In this document: piece by piece, positions 35,655 through 43,513 of the stretch
Layout of the letters: the number at the start of each line of letters is the position of its first letter
How positions within the stretch are numbered: position 1 is the first letter of the stretch
NCBI GenBank assembly: GCA_016705365.1
Contig: JADIYI010000008.1
Coordinates: 992,001-1,056,000, forward strand
DNA from: Gammaproteobacteria bacterium
Lineage (GTDB): Bacteria > Pseudomonadota > Gammaproteobacteria > Pseudomonadales > UBA5518
DNA length: 64,000 nt
Reading direction: 5' to 3'
Made by a program: the position numbers and the translations under genes
The notes under the pieces: model-generated
What the model was told of the DNA's origin: nothing
The model's database searches: none
What the model saw: the letters and a program-made list of their open reading frames with translations, nothing else

Positions 35655-35825
35655 TTAGAACTGCAGTTCGAGGTAGGGATTGGTGTTGGACTGCAGGGGC
35701 GCGTAATCGAGGCAGAGCAGCCTGGCTTGATCATTCACGGCCTGGGCAACGTCCTCGGGGTCGAGGTCCCAGGCGCTCACGCTTGCGGTGGCTGCACGTA
35801 GGTACCCTTCAAAGTCATCCATCAT
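35655..35825 (-). CDS. Tiny mobile-element protein, paralogue of 57815-58000
   Basis: A 56-residue acidic protein starting MMDDFEGYLRAATASVSAWD. It shares SAWDL, AVNxQARL and the ending NPYLxLQF with the 61-residue product at 57815-58000. There is no recognised function. Unlike its paralogue it has no clear ribosome-binding site and stands alone, so it is probably a leftover from a related integrative element. Confidence 0.6.
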   Translation of the reverse strand: MMDDFEGYLRAATASVSAWDLDPEDVAQAVNDQARLLCLDYAPLQSNTNPYLELQF

Positions 35826-35872
35826 CCGTCAGCAACGGCAACCGGGGTCAGTTCATCAAGTAATGAGTATAT

Positions 35873-35980
35873 ATCGCAATATATTGCGATTAAATACGAT
35901 TAGAATCATTGTCTCGCTATTTATTGCGACTTGACTAAAGTCAATTATCAAGATATATATCGTAATAACTGACGATATAT
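35873..35980 (+). promoter_or_regulatory. AT-rich hipBA control region with palindromic operators
   Basis: A perfect 18-bp palindrome, ATCGCAATATATTGCGAT (35873-35890), and an inverted repeat ATATATCG-N10-CGATATAT (about 35953-35978) lie within a strikingly AT-rich 140 bases before hipB. Further CGATATAT and TTCGCAAT half-sites follow. These fit repeated HipB dimers binding their own promoter. Confidence 0.6.
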
Positions 35981-36017
35981 GGCAATTTAACCGATATATT
36001 CGCAATGTATAACGACT

Positions 36018-36368
36018 ATGAAAATCACTGGCTTGCTCACAGATGATGCCGTGCTGGCCGAATTGGGCGCACGGATTGCCAGTCGTCGGATTGAATTGCA
36101 GCTGACCCAGGCGGCCGTGGCCGAACAGGCGGGTATCGCCAAGCGTACCCTCGAGCGTATGGAGGCAGGGCAAACCTCACAGTCGGGCACTTTGGTTCGT
36201 GTGCTGCGGGTGCTGGACGCCGCATCCGGGCTGGATAACCTGATTCCGGAGTCCGGGCCCAGACCGATGGATTTGTTGAAGCAAAAGGGCAAGGTCCGGC
36301 AACGGGCTTCGGCTAAACGTGCCGCAAAGGCGACTGGCAAACCATGGCGCTGGGATGAGAAGCCATGA
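36018..36368 (+). CDS. hipB: HipB-like XRE-family antitoxin/repressor
   Basis: A 116-residue helix-turn-helix protein (RIELQLTQAAVAEQAGIAKR, then LERMEAG) with a basic C-terminal tail. It is longer than E. coli HipB (88 residues). It should neutralise HipA and repress the operon at the palindromes upstream. Its stop overlaps the hipA start (ATGA at 36365-36368). Confidence 0.85.
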   Translation: MKITGLLTDDAVLAELGARIASRRIELQLTQAAVAEQAGIAKRTLERMEAGQTSQSGTLVRVLRVLDAASGLDNLIPESGPRPMDLLKQKGKVRQRASAKRAAKATGKPWRWDEKP

Positions 36369-37672
36369 GCACACTTGCCGAAGTCAGGCTGTGGGGTAGA
36401 ACCATCGGCGCGGTCTCCCTGCAGGAGGGGGAGGACGTCGCCGCCTTTGAATACGATGCGGCATTTGCGCAAAGCGGGATTCAAGTCGCGCCGATGGTGA
36501 TGCCGCTTTCCCGACGCGTGTACCGCTTCCCCGCGCTTTCCCGCCCGACTTTTCTCGGGCTGCCCGGCCTGCTGGCCGACTCGCTGCCCGACAAATTCGG
36601 CAATGCGCTGATTGATGCCTGGCTGGCATCGCAGGGGCGGCAACCGGGTTCCTTCAACGCCGTCGAGCGGCTTTGCTATACCGGTGAACGCGGCATGGGT
36701 GCGCTTGAATTTGCCCCCGCCATCGGCCCCAGTGCAAAGCAGACAACACACATTGAGGTCAGCAAGTTGGTTGCGCTTGCATCGGAGGTATTGAGCCACC
36801 GGAATAACCTGCAGGCGTCTTTTGCGGCTGAAGGCAAAGAAGATGCGCTAACGGACATTCTGCGCGTGGGCACCTCCGCCGGTGGCGCGAGGGCGAAGGC
36901 GGTCATCGCCTGGAACCCGAAAACCAATGAAGTGCGGTCTGGCCAGGTCAAAGCCGACAAGGGATTTGAATACTGGCTGCTGAAATTCGACGGTGTCAGT
37001 GGTAACAAGGACAAGGAACTGGAAGACCCGAAAGGCTACGGGGTGATCGAGTATGCCTATTACCTGATGGCGCTGGAGTGCGGTATTGAAATAAGCGAAT
37101 GCCGGCTGTTCAAAGAGAATGGCCGCTCGCATTTCATGACGCGCCGCTTTGATCGGCTTGCAGCCGGCGAAAAACTTCATATGCAGTCACTCTGCGCCCT
37201 GGCGCACTACGATTTCAATATGGCGGGCGCTTACAGCTACGAGCAGGCGTTGCTGGCGATGCGGCAACTGCAGTTGCCCATGCAGGCCATCGAGCAGTTG
37301 TTCCGGCGCATGGTATTCAACATCGTGGCCCGTAATCAGGATGACCACGTGAAGAATATTGCCTTCCTGATGAATCAATCCGGTGCGTGGTCGCTGTCGC
37401 CGGCCTTTGACATGACCTACAGCTTCAATCCTGCGGGTGCGTGGACGGCAAGCCATCAGATGACGATGAACGGTAAACGCGACAGTTTCACGCTGGAGGA
37501 CTTCAACGCCTGCGCAAAGACGGCTTCGATGAAACGCGGGCGCGCTGCGAAAATCGTTGCCGAGGTGCAGGCGACGGTATCGAAATGGGGATCGTTTGCA
37601 GAAGAAGCGGGCGTGCCTGATGCCGTGCGCGAGAAAATTCAGCGCACGTTGAATCTGAAACCCTGTTCATGA
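36365..37672 (+). CDS. hipA: HipA-family serine/threonine kinase toxin
   Basis: A 435-residue HipA-like kinase, full family length. The ATP-site Lys lies in YWLLKFDG, the catalytic loop is RNQDDHVKNIAFL (Asp and His intact), and the metal Asp is in FDMTYSFNP. E. coli HipA phosphorylates glutamyl-tRNA synthetase to induce persistence; the target here is unknown. All key residues look intact, so this is probably the working toxin-antitoxin pair of the region. Confidence 0.9.
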   Translation: MSTLAEVRLWGRTIGAVSLQEGEDVAAFEYDAAFAQSGIQVAPMVMPLSRRVYRFPALSRPTFLGLPGLLADSLPDKFGNALIDAWLASQGRQPGSFNAVERLCYTGERGMGALEFAPAIGPSAKQTTHIEVSKLVALASEVLSHRNNLQASFAAEGKEDALTDILRVGTSAGGARAKAVIAWNPKTNEVRSGQVKADKGFEYWLLKFDGVSGNKDKELEDPKGYGVIEYAYYLMALECGIEISECRLFKENGRSHFMTRRFDRLAAGEKLHMQSLCALAHYDFNMAGAYSYEQALLAMRQLQLPMQAIEQLFRRMVFNIVARNQDDHVKNIAFLMNQSGAWSLSPAFDMTYSFNPAGAWTASHQMTMNGKRDSFTLEDFNACAKTASMKRGRAAKIVAEVQATVSKWGSFAEEAGVPDAVREKIQRTLNLKPCS

Positions 37673-37721
37673 AGCCGGGCGAGCACAAAACCGTTCAGGA
37701 GCGGATCCTCGCATACGCCGA

Positions 37722-37880
37722 GTGTCGAATTGCATCGATTTCTGGCTCATCAAGGCGCAAATTTGCATTCAGGGCTGCCCCGCTGTCTTCGTGAGAACGA
37801 CCTGGGTAGCTTGCAGAATTTTTCCAGGAGGCGGGGCAGCACAAGCCGCAAATAGCGGTTCAGATTTCGGTGCAAATCAA
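37722..37880 (+). repeat. Structured ~160-bp repeat, copy A
   Basis: Shares most bases with copy B at 39121-39279, including GCGCAAATTTGCATTCAGGGCTG and TAGCTTGC-GAATTT. It holds a 10-bp perfect inverted repeat (GCTGCCCCGC 37774-37783 with GCGGGGCAGC 37831-37840) and a CCGC-AAATA-GCGG hairpin near its end. There is no coding pattern. Confidence 0.7.
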
Positions 37881-37961
37881 CACCGGGTCGGACGAGTGGA
37901 TTGAAATTCCTATCCATCCACAACATAATTATGCATATAGGTATATTAGGATGCGCTCAAC

Positions 37962-38186
37962 ATGGCAACGCTCAAACTGACCGCCGTCGGCACGTCGACT
38001 GGGGTAGTGATTCCTAAGGAGATGTTGACGCACCTGCGAGTCGAGCGCGGCGACACCCTGCACGTCGTGGAAACTCCGGAAGGGTATCTGTTGACCCCCT
38101 TCGACCCGGCCATCGAGGCACAGCTTGAGGCCGGGCGTGATTTCATGAAGGAATACCGGGACACGTTCAGGGTCCTGGCCAAGTGA
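37962..38186 (+). CDS. AbrB/MazE-type antitoxin of a Doc pair
   Basis: A 74-residue swapped-hairpin protein: TSTGVVIPKEMLTHLRVERGD and a C-terminal acidic helix. Such proteins pair with Doc toxins as antidote and autorepressor. An AT-rich palindromic stretch (AATTATGCATAT, near 37927) lies 30 bases upstream and could be its operator. Its stop overlaps the doc GTG by two bases. Confidence 0.85.
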   Translation: MATLKLTAVGTSTGVVIPKEMLTHLRVERGDTLHVVETPEGYLLTPFDPAIEAQLEAGRDFMKEYRDTFRVLAK

Positions 38187-38590
38187 CCAAGGCGCCGGCT
38201 TGGATCGACAAGCGGGCGCTTCTGTTGCTGCACAGGGAGAGTCTGGCGCAGTTCGGCGGTGCCGGCGGATTGCGCGACGAGGGATTGCTGGACTCCGCAC
38301 TCGCGCGTCCAGTCAACAAGCACACCTACGAGGGTTGCAAGGAACTCGCCGACCTGGCCGCAGCATACGGGTTTGGCCTGGCACGCAATCATCCCTTCAT
38401 CGATGGCAACAAGCGGGCGGCATTCCTCGCAGTCGGTGTGTTTCTCGCGATCAACGGGCATCGACTGGCGGCGACGCCGGTCGATGCTATCGAATCGATT
38501 CTGGCGCTCGCTGCGGGAAGCATTGACGAAGCGCAGTTCGCGGAGTGGATCAAGAGAAATCTGCACGGGGCAGCGGATGACCCATTTTAG
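38183..38590 (+). CDS. doc: Death-on-curing toxin Doc (Fic-fold kinase)
   Basis: A 135-residue Doc protein with the motif HPFIDGNKRAAF and the family N-terminus WIDKRALLLLHRESLAQFGG. Doc of phage P1 phosphorylates EF-Tu and stops translation. Length and motif are intact, so it looks active. GTG at 38183 overlaps the antitoxin stop. It would be the second intact toxin-antitoxin pair in this block. Confidence 0.9.
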   Translation: MTKAPAWIDKRALLLLHRESLAQFGGAGGLRDEGLLDSALARPVNKHTYEGCKELADLAAAYGFGLARNHPFIDGNKRAAFLAVGVFLAINGHRLAATPVDAIESILALAAGSIDEAQFAEWIKRNLHGAADDPF

Positions 38591-38851
38591 GCTTTCGCCA
38601 CCTTTCGCCTATTGGCACGATCAAGCGTGAACAATTGGCGGCATTCTCGACGCTAAAGTATCTGTGCGGACCTGCGAATCAGCAGTATCTACAACGACTT
38701 GGGCGTCTCGGAAATGATTGAGTGGGAGTGACCGGGGCACTTCCCCAGCAGGCCACAACGGATAGGGATTATAAAAGGCCAGACACTGCGCGATCGCGGG
38801 CGCACCCCTCCCAAACACCACAAGAGTCGCAGCGCAGGCGCGCTCTGCAAC

Positions 38852-38986
38852 ATGAGCGGTCTGCCGATCCCGCGCCTCGGCCGCCCCGAGGACATCGCGT
38901 ACTTGGCGCTGTTCCTGGCCTCCGATCTCTCCGGCCACATCAAGGGACAGCTGATCAGCGTGAGCGGCGGGGCCTACATGCCCTGA
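38852..38986 (+). pseudogene. SDR remnant, last 44 residues
   Basis: IPRLGRPEDIAYLALFLASD and GQLISVSGGAYMP are the C-terminal signature of a short-chain dehydrogenase. Nothing upstream encodes the NAD-binding or catalytic parts, so this is a fragment. Confidence 0.75.
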
Positions 38987-39120
38987 GGGCGGGTGCCGGC
39001 GGCGAGGCGGCGCACCCCCGCGTCGGGCCGCGGGCCCGCACCGGTCGGCGTGTCGCCGCGCTGCCAGACAAGGGCATCAGGCGCCGCCTGCGGCACCGAA
39101 GATCCCGCAGAGTTGCTCGC

Positions 39121-39279
39121 GTGTTGAATTGCATCTAATCCAGACCCATTTGGGCGCAAATTTGCATTCAGGGCTGACCCACTGCCGGCATGACAAGCAC
39201 CTGGATAGCTTGCGGAATTTCGCCAAGAGGCAGGTCAGCTCAATCCGCAAATGGCGGGTCAAATTCGATGAAAATCAAC
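39121..39279 (+). repeat. Structured ~160-bp repeat, copy B
   Basis: Second copy of the element at 37722-37880, same orientation. The long stem is kept in part: GCTGACC (39173-39179) with GGTCAGC (39233-39239). One C-G pair of copy A is an A-T pair here, though two other pairs are lost. The terminal CCGC-GCGG hairpin is also kept. Confidence 0.7.
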
Positions 39280-39304
39280 AGGAGAAGGCGGATCTGGTGG
39301 TGTC

Positions 39305-39811
39305 TTGCATGCTTTTCTGATCAATGTTCTGGAAGCCAGCAATGATGTATTGATTCGCATTGATGTAGGGGAGAGCGACGGCGCGGAGCTCAGTGACGCG
39401 CTGTTTCGCTCACTGTCGGTGTCGGGTGCGGAAATGATTCATGCCGATAAGCGCGGGTTCATTGTTAAGGATTATGAGGCCGTCAATCCAGCGGCTGTGG
39501 GCGGCGGCCTCCTTGGCATTTTGTTCTGGAGTTTTATTGTCTGCCCGCTCATAAGCAAAAGGGCAATGGCTCGGGGCTGGTCGGCTCTGCCAGCTGTAGT
39601 AATCCCCCAAGTCTTTGTGTTCGGTCTACAGCTGTGGGGGCACGAGCAGAATGGTTGGTGGACGGTTGACCCATTGCAGTTGGCCGTCAGTATTTCCGCA
39701 ATCATCGTGTTCTGGGCGTGGGCAAGGTTGAGGTGGACTCGATTGAAAGACGAAGCACCGATGGCAGCCGAGTCTGCGTCCTCACCCCCGCGTCAGAATA
39801 GTTGGCTCTGA
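39305..39811 (+). CDS. Hypothetical membrane protein
   Basis: A 168-residue protein with an N-terminal soluble domain and three probable membrane helices: AAVGGGLLGILFWSFIVCPL, LPAVVIPQVFVFGLQLWG and LAVSISAIIVFWAWA. The soluble part (RIDVGESDGAELSDALFRSL) suggests a small binding domain. TTG at 39305 is assumed; no good start exists nearby and the true N-terminus is uncertain. No family recognised. Confidence 0.5.
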   Translation: MHAFLINVLEASNDVLIRIDVGESDGAELSDALFRSLSVSGAEMIHADKRGFIVKDYEAVNPAAVGGGLLGILFWSFIVCPLISKRAMARGWSALPAVVIPQVFVFGLQLWGHEQNGWWTVDPLQLAVSISAIIVFWAWARLRWTRLKDEAPMAAESASSPPRQNSWL

Positions 39812-39813
39812 CC

Positions 39814-39942
39814 ACCCGACTCCGACGCAGACCATCCGACTCGGGGTCTATGAACACGGGCCCAAAACCACTCCCAGTAGGTCGCTGACGCTCCCAGTCG
39901 GATGGTCTCCATAGGCGCAACTGGATGATTTTCAAGGGATTA
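39814..39942. repeat. Direct repeat with hairpin, partner of 41144-41252
   Basis: Precedes tRNA fragment copy 3. It contains AGACCATCCGACT (39828-39840) and its exact complement (39896-39908), extended by GGG/CCC. The same order CCCGACTCC-GCAGACC, ACCACTCCCAGTCGGATGGTCTCCATAG, then AAGGGA-TATGG appears before copy 4. Confidence 0.7.
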
Positions 39943-39982
39943 TGGTGGGCCCACCAGGACTTGAACCTGGGACCTGCCGATA
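39943..39982 (-). repeat. tRNA 3'-end fragment, copy 3
   Basis: Same T-arm and acceptor end as copies 2 and 4, ending at ATCGGC on the tRNA side. No anticodon loop is retained. It follows the hairpin repeat directly. Confidence 0.75.
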
Positions 39983-40138
39983 AGTGGCTTTCGCCTCCTG
40001 GGGTTCGCGCCGCAGGTTGCCGATTGATAGTGCCCGGTAATGCCTGTCGTTGCTTCTAAACTCAATCGCTATCGACGAAGATGCATGCGATCCAAACCTG
40101 ATAGTCCTCACGGAAGTACATAATCAAAGGACTCTGCT

Positions 40139-40663
40139 TTGACCGCACACGAATTGGATTCGATTGTCGCTGGGTCGCTCCAGTCCCTACACCTTGAGCT
40201 ATCGAGCGGTACTTGGCGCGGCCGCAGGGAGCGCGAGGTCATCAGCCTGTTCTGCTTTGGCCACCTCCTGCAACACTGCCAAACATCCTCAGCACTTTAT
40301 GATCCGACGCAGCTAGCGATCGAAGTTGCTGTGCCGCAAATTTCCGACCAGCGCGGTCTTTCGGGCAAGGGCGGTAACAAGAGCCAGGTCTGTAAGGACA
40401 TCGTTATATGGCCAAAGCCGCGTATGACCTGCTGGGATGCGCATGGCGATGCGACCGTGCGCCCGATCAGTGTCATCGAGTGGAAACACAATGAGCGCGC
40501 AGTCTCTGAATACGACACGAACTGGTTGCGCGCGTTTTCGGCGGATCATCCCGAGTTCGTTGGATACGCCGTCAGCACCCAGCATCCAGCCAAGGATTTC
40601 GCGATTTCCTGCTCGCGAGTCCTTTTGGGGAAAGTTGCTGACCGCTGGTTCCACTTCGAATGA
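40139..40663 (+). CDS. Hypothetical protein, possible PD-(D/E)XK nuclease fold
   Basis: A 174-residue protein of unknown family. KDIVIWP followed about 25 residues later by VIEWKHN gives the D-...-E-x-K spacing of PD-(D/E)XK nucleases, with hydrophobic strands around both. A Glu in LAIEVAVPQ could be the preceding helix acid. If right it would be a DNA- or RNA-cutting enzyme, perhaps defensive. TTG at 40139 is assumed as start. It is the first gene of a two-gene block between repeats. Confidence 0.5.
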   Translation: MTAHELDSIVAGSLQSLHLELSSGTWRGRREREVISLFCFGHLLQHCQTSSALYDPTQLAIEVAVPQISDQRGLSGKGGNKSQVCKDIVIWPKPRMTCWDAHGDATVRPISVIEWKHNERAVSEYDTNWLRAFSADHPEFVGYAVSTQHPAKDFAISCSRVLLGKVADRWFHFE

Positions 40664-40720
40664 AATGTGTGCCTGCAACTCGACTATCAGCGGGTACGAG
40701 TACAGACGAGGCAAATCTGC

Positions 40721-41074
40721 ATGAGCGAAACGCAACCACCACTGACCGAGGACCGCCTCAACGAAATCATTGATCAATACAGCCAGCCCGATCTCCGAGT
40801 GTCGTTAGCATTCTCGGACGGTGGTACTGATCCTTTGTGGCCACGCTTCCATCGCAGTGTTCTCAACCAGATGGACGGCGGCCGAGCCACGACGTCTCGT
40901 TATGCAATTTGGGCGAACACTGTCCGTGACAACATCATCGAGGGGATGAGGGCGATAGATGCCGGCGACGTGAAGGCTGGTAGGCAGCATCTTGTTAGGG
41001 CCGCCAATAGCCTGTCTGCCTTTACGGATGTGCAGGCATTCTTCGATCCTTTTGAGTTAGGCAAGCGCAATTGA
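40721..41074 (+). CDS. Hypothetical protein, partner of the putative nuclease
   Basis: A 117-residue protein beginning MSETQPPLTEDRLNEIIDQY. It is mostly helical by eye (RYAIWANTVRDNIIEGMRAID) and has no known family. It lies 57 bases after the putative nuclease on the same strand, and both are enclosed by the same direct repeats, so they probably travel and act together. Confidence 0.5.
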   Translation: MSETQPPLTEDRLNEIIDQYSQPDLRVSLAFSDGGTDPLWPRFHRSVLNQMDGGRATTSRYAIWANTVRDNIIEGMRAIDAGDVKAGRQHLVRAANSLSAFTDVQAFFDPFELGKRN

Positions 41075-41143
41075 TCGTATGTGTACGGAGAGGCAGCACC
41101 ACTCTCCCCGGCGAACTGGCAGTAGCGCGGGTGCGAGGCGACC

Positions 41144-41252
41144 TCCCGACTCCGGCGCAGACCTCCCGACTCGGGACGTAATCGAATCGCCCTGAAACCA
41201 CTCCCAGTCGGATGGTCTCCATAGCCGCAACTGCATGATTTCTAAGGGAGTA
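41144..41252. repeat. Direct repeat, partner of 39814-39942
   Basis: Same sequence order as the first copy, but with a weaker inverted repeat (AGACCTCCCGACT against AGTCGGATGGTCT). It leads straight into tRNA fragment copy 4. Confidence 0.7.
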
Positions 41253-41299
41253 TGGTGGGCCCACCAGGACTTGAACCTGGGACCTGCCGATTATGAGTC
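41253..41299 (-). repeat. tRNA(CAT) 3'-end fragment, copy 4 (longest)
   Basis: Reads on the minus strand GACTCATAATCGGC, then the T-arm and TGGGCCC-A-CCA. The loop CTCATAA carries anticodon CAT (Met or Ile2 type). The 5' side of the anticodon stem pairs only partly and the D-arm is absent, so recombination joined within the anticodon stem. Integrases often cut at tRNA anticodon loops. Confidence 0.75.
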
Positions 41300-41401
41300 G
41301 ATCAAAAAATGACCAGTTCGGTCCCGAAAGCCGAAGAAACGTAACGCGTTTTTCTATCGATCCCCGCCGAAAAACCGAAATCCGAGCGTATACCGAACCT
41401 G
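41300..41401. repeat. Flanking direct repeat, partner of 29469-29577
   Basis: Continues from copy 4 with AAAAAATGACC, CCCGAAAGCCG, GTAACGCGTTTTT and AACCGAAATCCGAGCG in the same order as after copy 1, 12 kb away. A related AACCGAAATCCGA also lies at 30151 and 41459. Confidence 0.65.
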
Positions 41402-41738
41402 GTTGGCAGGTGGGCGGCTACGGGGGCTCGGAAGCCGAAGAATCGTAACGGTTTTCTCAAACCGAAATCCGAACCAGAACCGATCCGAACTCACTGCAGA
41501 CCGATGGGGCCGTCAGCCGCGCATTCAGCCTCTGCGTTCGACGCGAAAGAGACGTTTGATAAGCGCAGCGTCTAAAGCGACGCCTCCGTGAAAATGTGGA
41601 CACTTGCGAGCGCTGTGGCGGCTAACAGCGCGGTCACGGTCGCGTTCGAACTTCCGGTTAGGTCGAGTCGACTGGATAGGACGTTTCTTATTGATTGATT
41701 GCATCGACTTCTGATTTGTGCGTAAAGTGCTGACGTAC
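41402..41738. other. Non-coding stretch before the metal operon
   Basis: About 340 bases. It has another AACCGAAATCCGA motif near 41459. The last 100 bases probably hold the promoter of the czc operon; I see no clear operator or regulator gene. Confidence 0.4.
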
Positions 41739-42134
41739 ATGAGTAACGTATTGAAGCCTCATCCTCTTATCGCCGCCGTGCTCTGCTTGGCACTGGTGAT
41801 CGTGCGCGTCGGTGGAGCCCATTTGCATCTGTGCTTTGACGGCACCGAGCCGCCAGTCAGCTATCACGCATTCGAGGATGGCTCAGCGCACGAGCTGTCA
41901 GGCTTTGACGTGACACATCAGGATGCCGATATCGCGCTCACGAGCGATATGTATTCCAGGCTGGGCACTGCCTTCAACGACCTTCCCGTATTGCTGTCGA
42001 TCGCGGTGATGGTGTGGCTGCTGCCGCGGCTTCGACTTACGTTTGTTGCATTGCGGTCAGTGCGCATTGCGCACGACTCACCTTCACTGCTACTTCCGCC
42101 ATTGCGCGGCCCGCCACTCCCGATCTCCTCCTGA
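41739..42134 (+). CDS. Small membrane-associated protein of the czc operon (CzcI-like position)
   Basis: A 131-residue protein with a signal or anchor (PLIAAVLCLALVIVRVGG), a HLHLCFDGTEPPVSYHAFEDG segment with several His and one Cys, and a second hydrophobic helix near residue 95. Proteins of this kind often precede czcCBA and may bind metal in the periplasm. The call is by position and motif, not by clear homology. ATG 41739 is preferred over a GTG at 41718. Confidence 0.6.
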   Translation: MSNVLKPHPLIAAVLCLALVIVRVGGAHLHLCFDGTEPPVSYHAFEDGSAHELSGFDVTHQDADIALTSDMYSRLGTAFNDLPVLLSIAVMVWLLPRLRLTFVALRSVRIAHDSPSLLLPPLRGPPLPISS

Positions 42135-42229
42135 CGTGAAGACGTTTTCTCCGTAGCGCGCTCTGAGCAGTGCGCTGCGGGGCTATCCATGCGATCACGT
42201 CTCCGACGAGGCGTTGATGGGAGGTTGGA

Positions 42230-43513
42230 ATGCGGTATTCATCAGCGTGTGCCTGGCGCACATGCCTGTTCGTAATTGCCTTTCTGGGTTCTTCGACGTG
42301 TGCCATTGCGGCCGACGCGCCATTGACGCTGGAGCAAGCCATAGCTGCCGCGTTGCAGAAAGACCCGCGCCTGCAAACATTTTCATTCCGGTTGCGCGCC
42401 GCAGATGCCCGCGTCGCTCAAGCAGCGCTGCCCCCGGCGCTGGAAGTCTCACTGGATCTCGAAAACGTGGCGGGCACTGGTGAAACCAGCGGATTCGATG
42501 ATGCAGAAGCGACATTTGCGCTGTCGCAGGTGATCGAACTGGGCGACAAGCGGGAATCTCGCATTGGCCTGGGGCAAGCGGGACGAGATGCCATGACGAT
42601 TGACCGGGCTGCAGCCCAGCTCGACGTTCTGGCCGATGTGGCACGTCGTTTCATAACGGTGGCGCAGCGTCAGCAGCAGTTGCAGCTGAGCCGGGAGGCA
42701 GTCGAGCTGGCGCAACACACCGTCGTTGCGTCCGAGCGTCGGGTCAATGCCGCCAAGTCGCCACATGCCGAGCTCGATCGGGCGCGGATTGCGTTGGACC
42801 GCGCACTGCTGGACGAGCGCGGCGCCGGTATCGAACTGGATACCGCACGCAGTCAACTTGCGGCAACCTGGGGCGAAACGGAGCCAGTGATCAACGGCGA
42901 GCGCATTGGCGACGTCGCGGCGGATCTCTTTGCCTTGCCGCCACCGGGGGACTTTCCGGAACTGGCAGCCCGTCTTGCCGGCAATCCCGATCTGCTGCGC
43001 TTTGCTTCAGAGGCGCGCTTGCGTGACGCGGAGCTTCGGCTTGCCGCGGGTCAGCGCAGGCCCAATCTCACCGTGGGAGTCGGCTTGCGTCATTTGGAGG
43101 CCACGAACGACCAGGCCTTCGTCCTGTCTGCGTCCATGCCACTTTTTTCGGCGCGACGTGCAAGCAGCCTGGTGGCGGAAGCCGAGGCCAATCGCGAACT
43201 GGTCGATTCGGAAGAACGCGTGGCCCGGATACGTGCGCAGGCCATGCTCTACGAACTGCACCAACAGATAACGCAAGCGACGCTGGTTGCCCGGACATTG
43301 AAAGACGATATCCAGCCGCGCAGTGCCGAGGCACTGAAGGAAACAGAGTATGCCTACGAGCGAGGTCGCTACAGCTATATCGAACTGGTGGACGCGCAGC
43401 GCGAATACCTGTCGGTGCGGGAGTCGCTGATCGAAGCGGCAGCCACGGCCCACACGCTGCGTGCGGAAATCGAGCGTCTGACCAACGCGCCGCTCACTGC
43501 CGCCACACCATGA
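42230..43513 (+). CDS. czcC: Outer membrane efflux protein CzcC
   Basis: TolC-family outer-membrane channel of a heavy-metal RND pump. The 427 residues include a signal peptide (CLFVIAFLGSSTCAIA), two similar halves with long helices, and family motifs such as LTLEQAIAAALQKDPRL and a C-terminal AYERGRYSYIELVDAQREYL. Its stop overlaps czcB by four bases. With CzcB and CzcA it should span the envelope and export Co, Zn or Cd. Confidence 0.92.
   Translation: MRYSSACAWRTCLFVIAFLGSSTCAIAADAPLTLEQAIAAALQKDPRLQTFSFRLRAADARVAQAALPPALEVSLDLENVAGTGETSGFDDAEATFALSQVIELGDKRESRIGLGQAGRDAMTIDRAAAQLDVLADVARRFITVAQRQQQLQLSREAVELAQHTVVASERRVNAAKSPHAELDRARIALDRALLDERGAGIELDTARSQLAATWGETEPVINGERIGDVAADLFALPPPGDFPELAARLAGNPDLLRFASEARLRDAELRLAAGQRRPNLTVGVGLRHLEATNDQAFVLSASMPLFSARRASSLVAEAEANRELVDSEERVARIRAQAMLYELHQQITQATLVARTLKDDIQPRSAEALKETEYAYERGRYSYIELVDAQREYLSVRESLIEAAATAHTLRAEIERLTNAPLTAATP

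Noticed and set aside
34165..38780. Repeat GGATTATAAAAGGCC at 34165 and 38766 as a promoter or att site
   Set aside because: Only 15 bases are shared and the flanks differ; with two copies and no consistent gene context it could be chance or a trace of an older element.
37722..39279. Integron attC sites
   Set aside because: The two repeats have stems, but I find no GTTRRRY/RYYYAAC core sites at the ends and no integron integrase in the window.
29422..41299. Complete tRNA gene
   Set aside because: Each of the four copies lacks the D-arm and the 5' acceptor strand, so none can fold as a tRNA.
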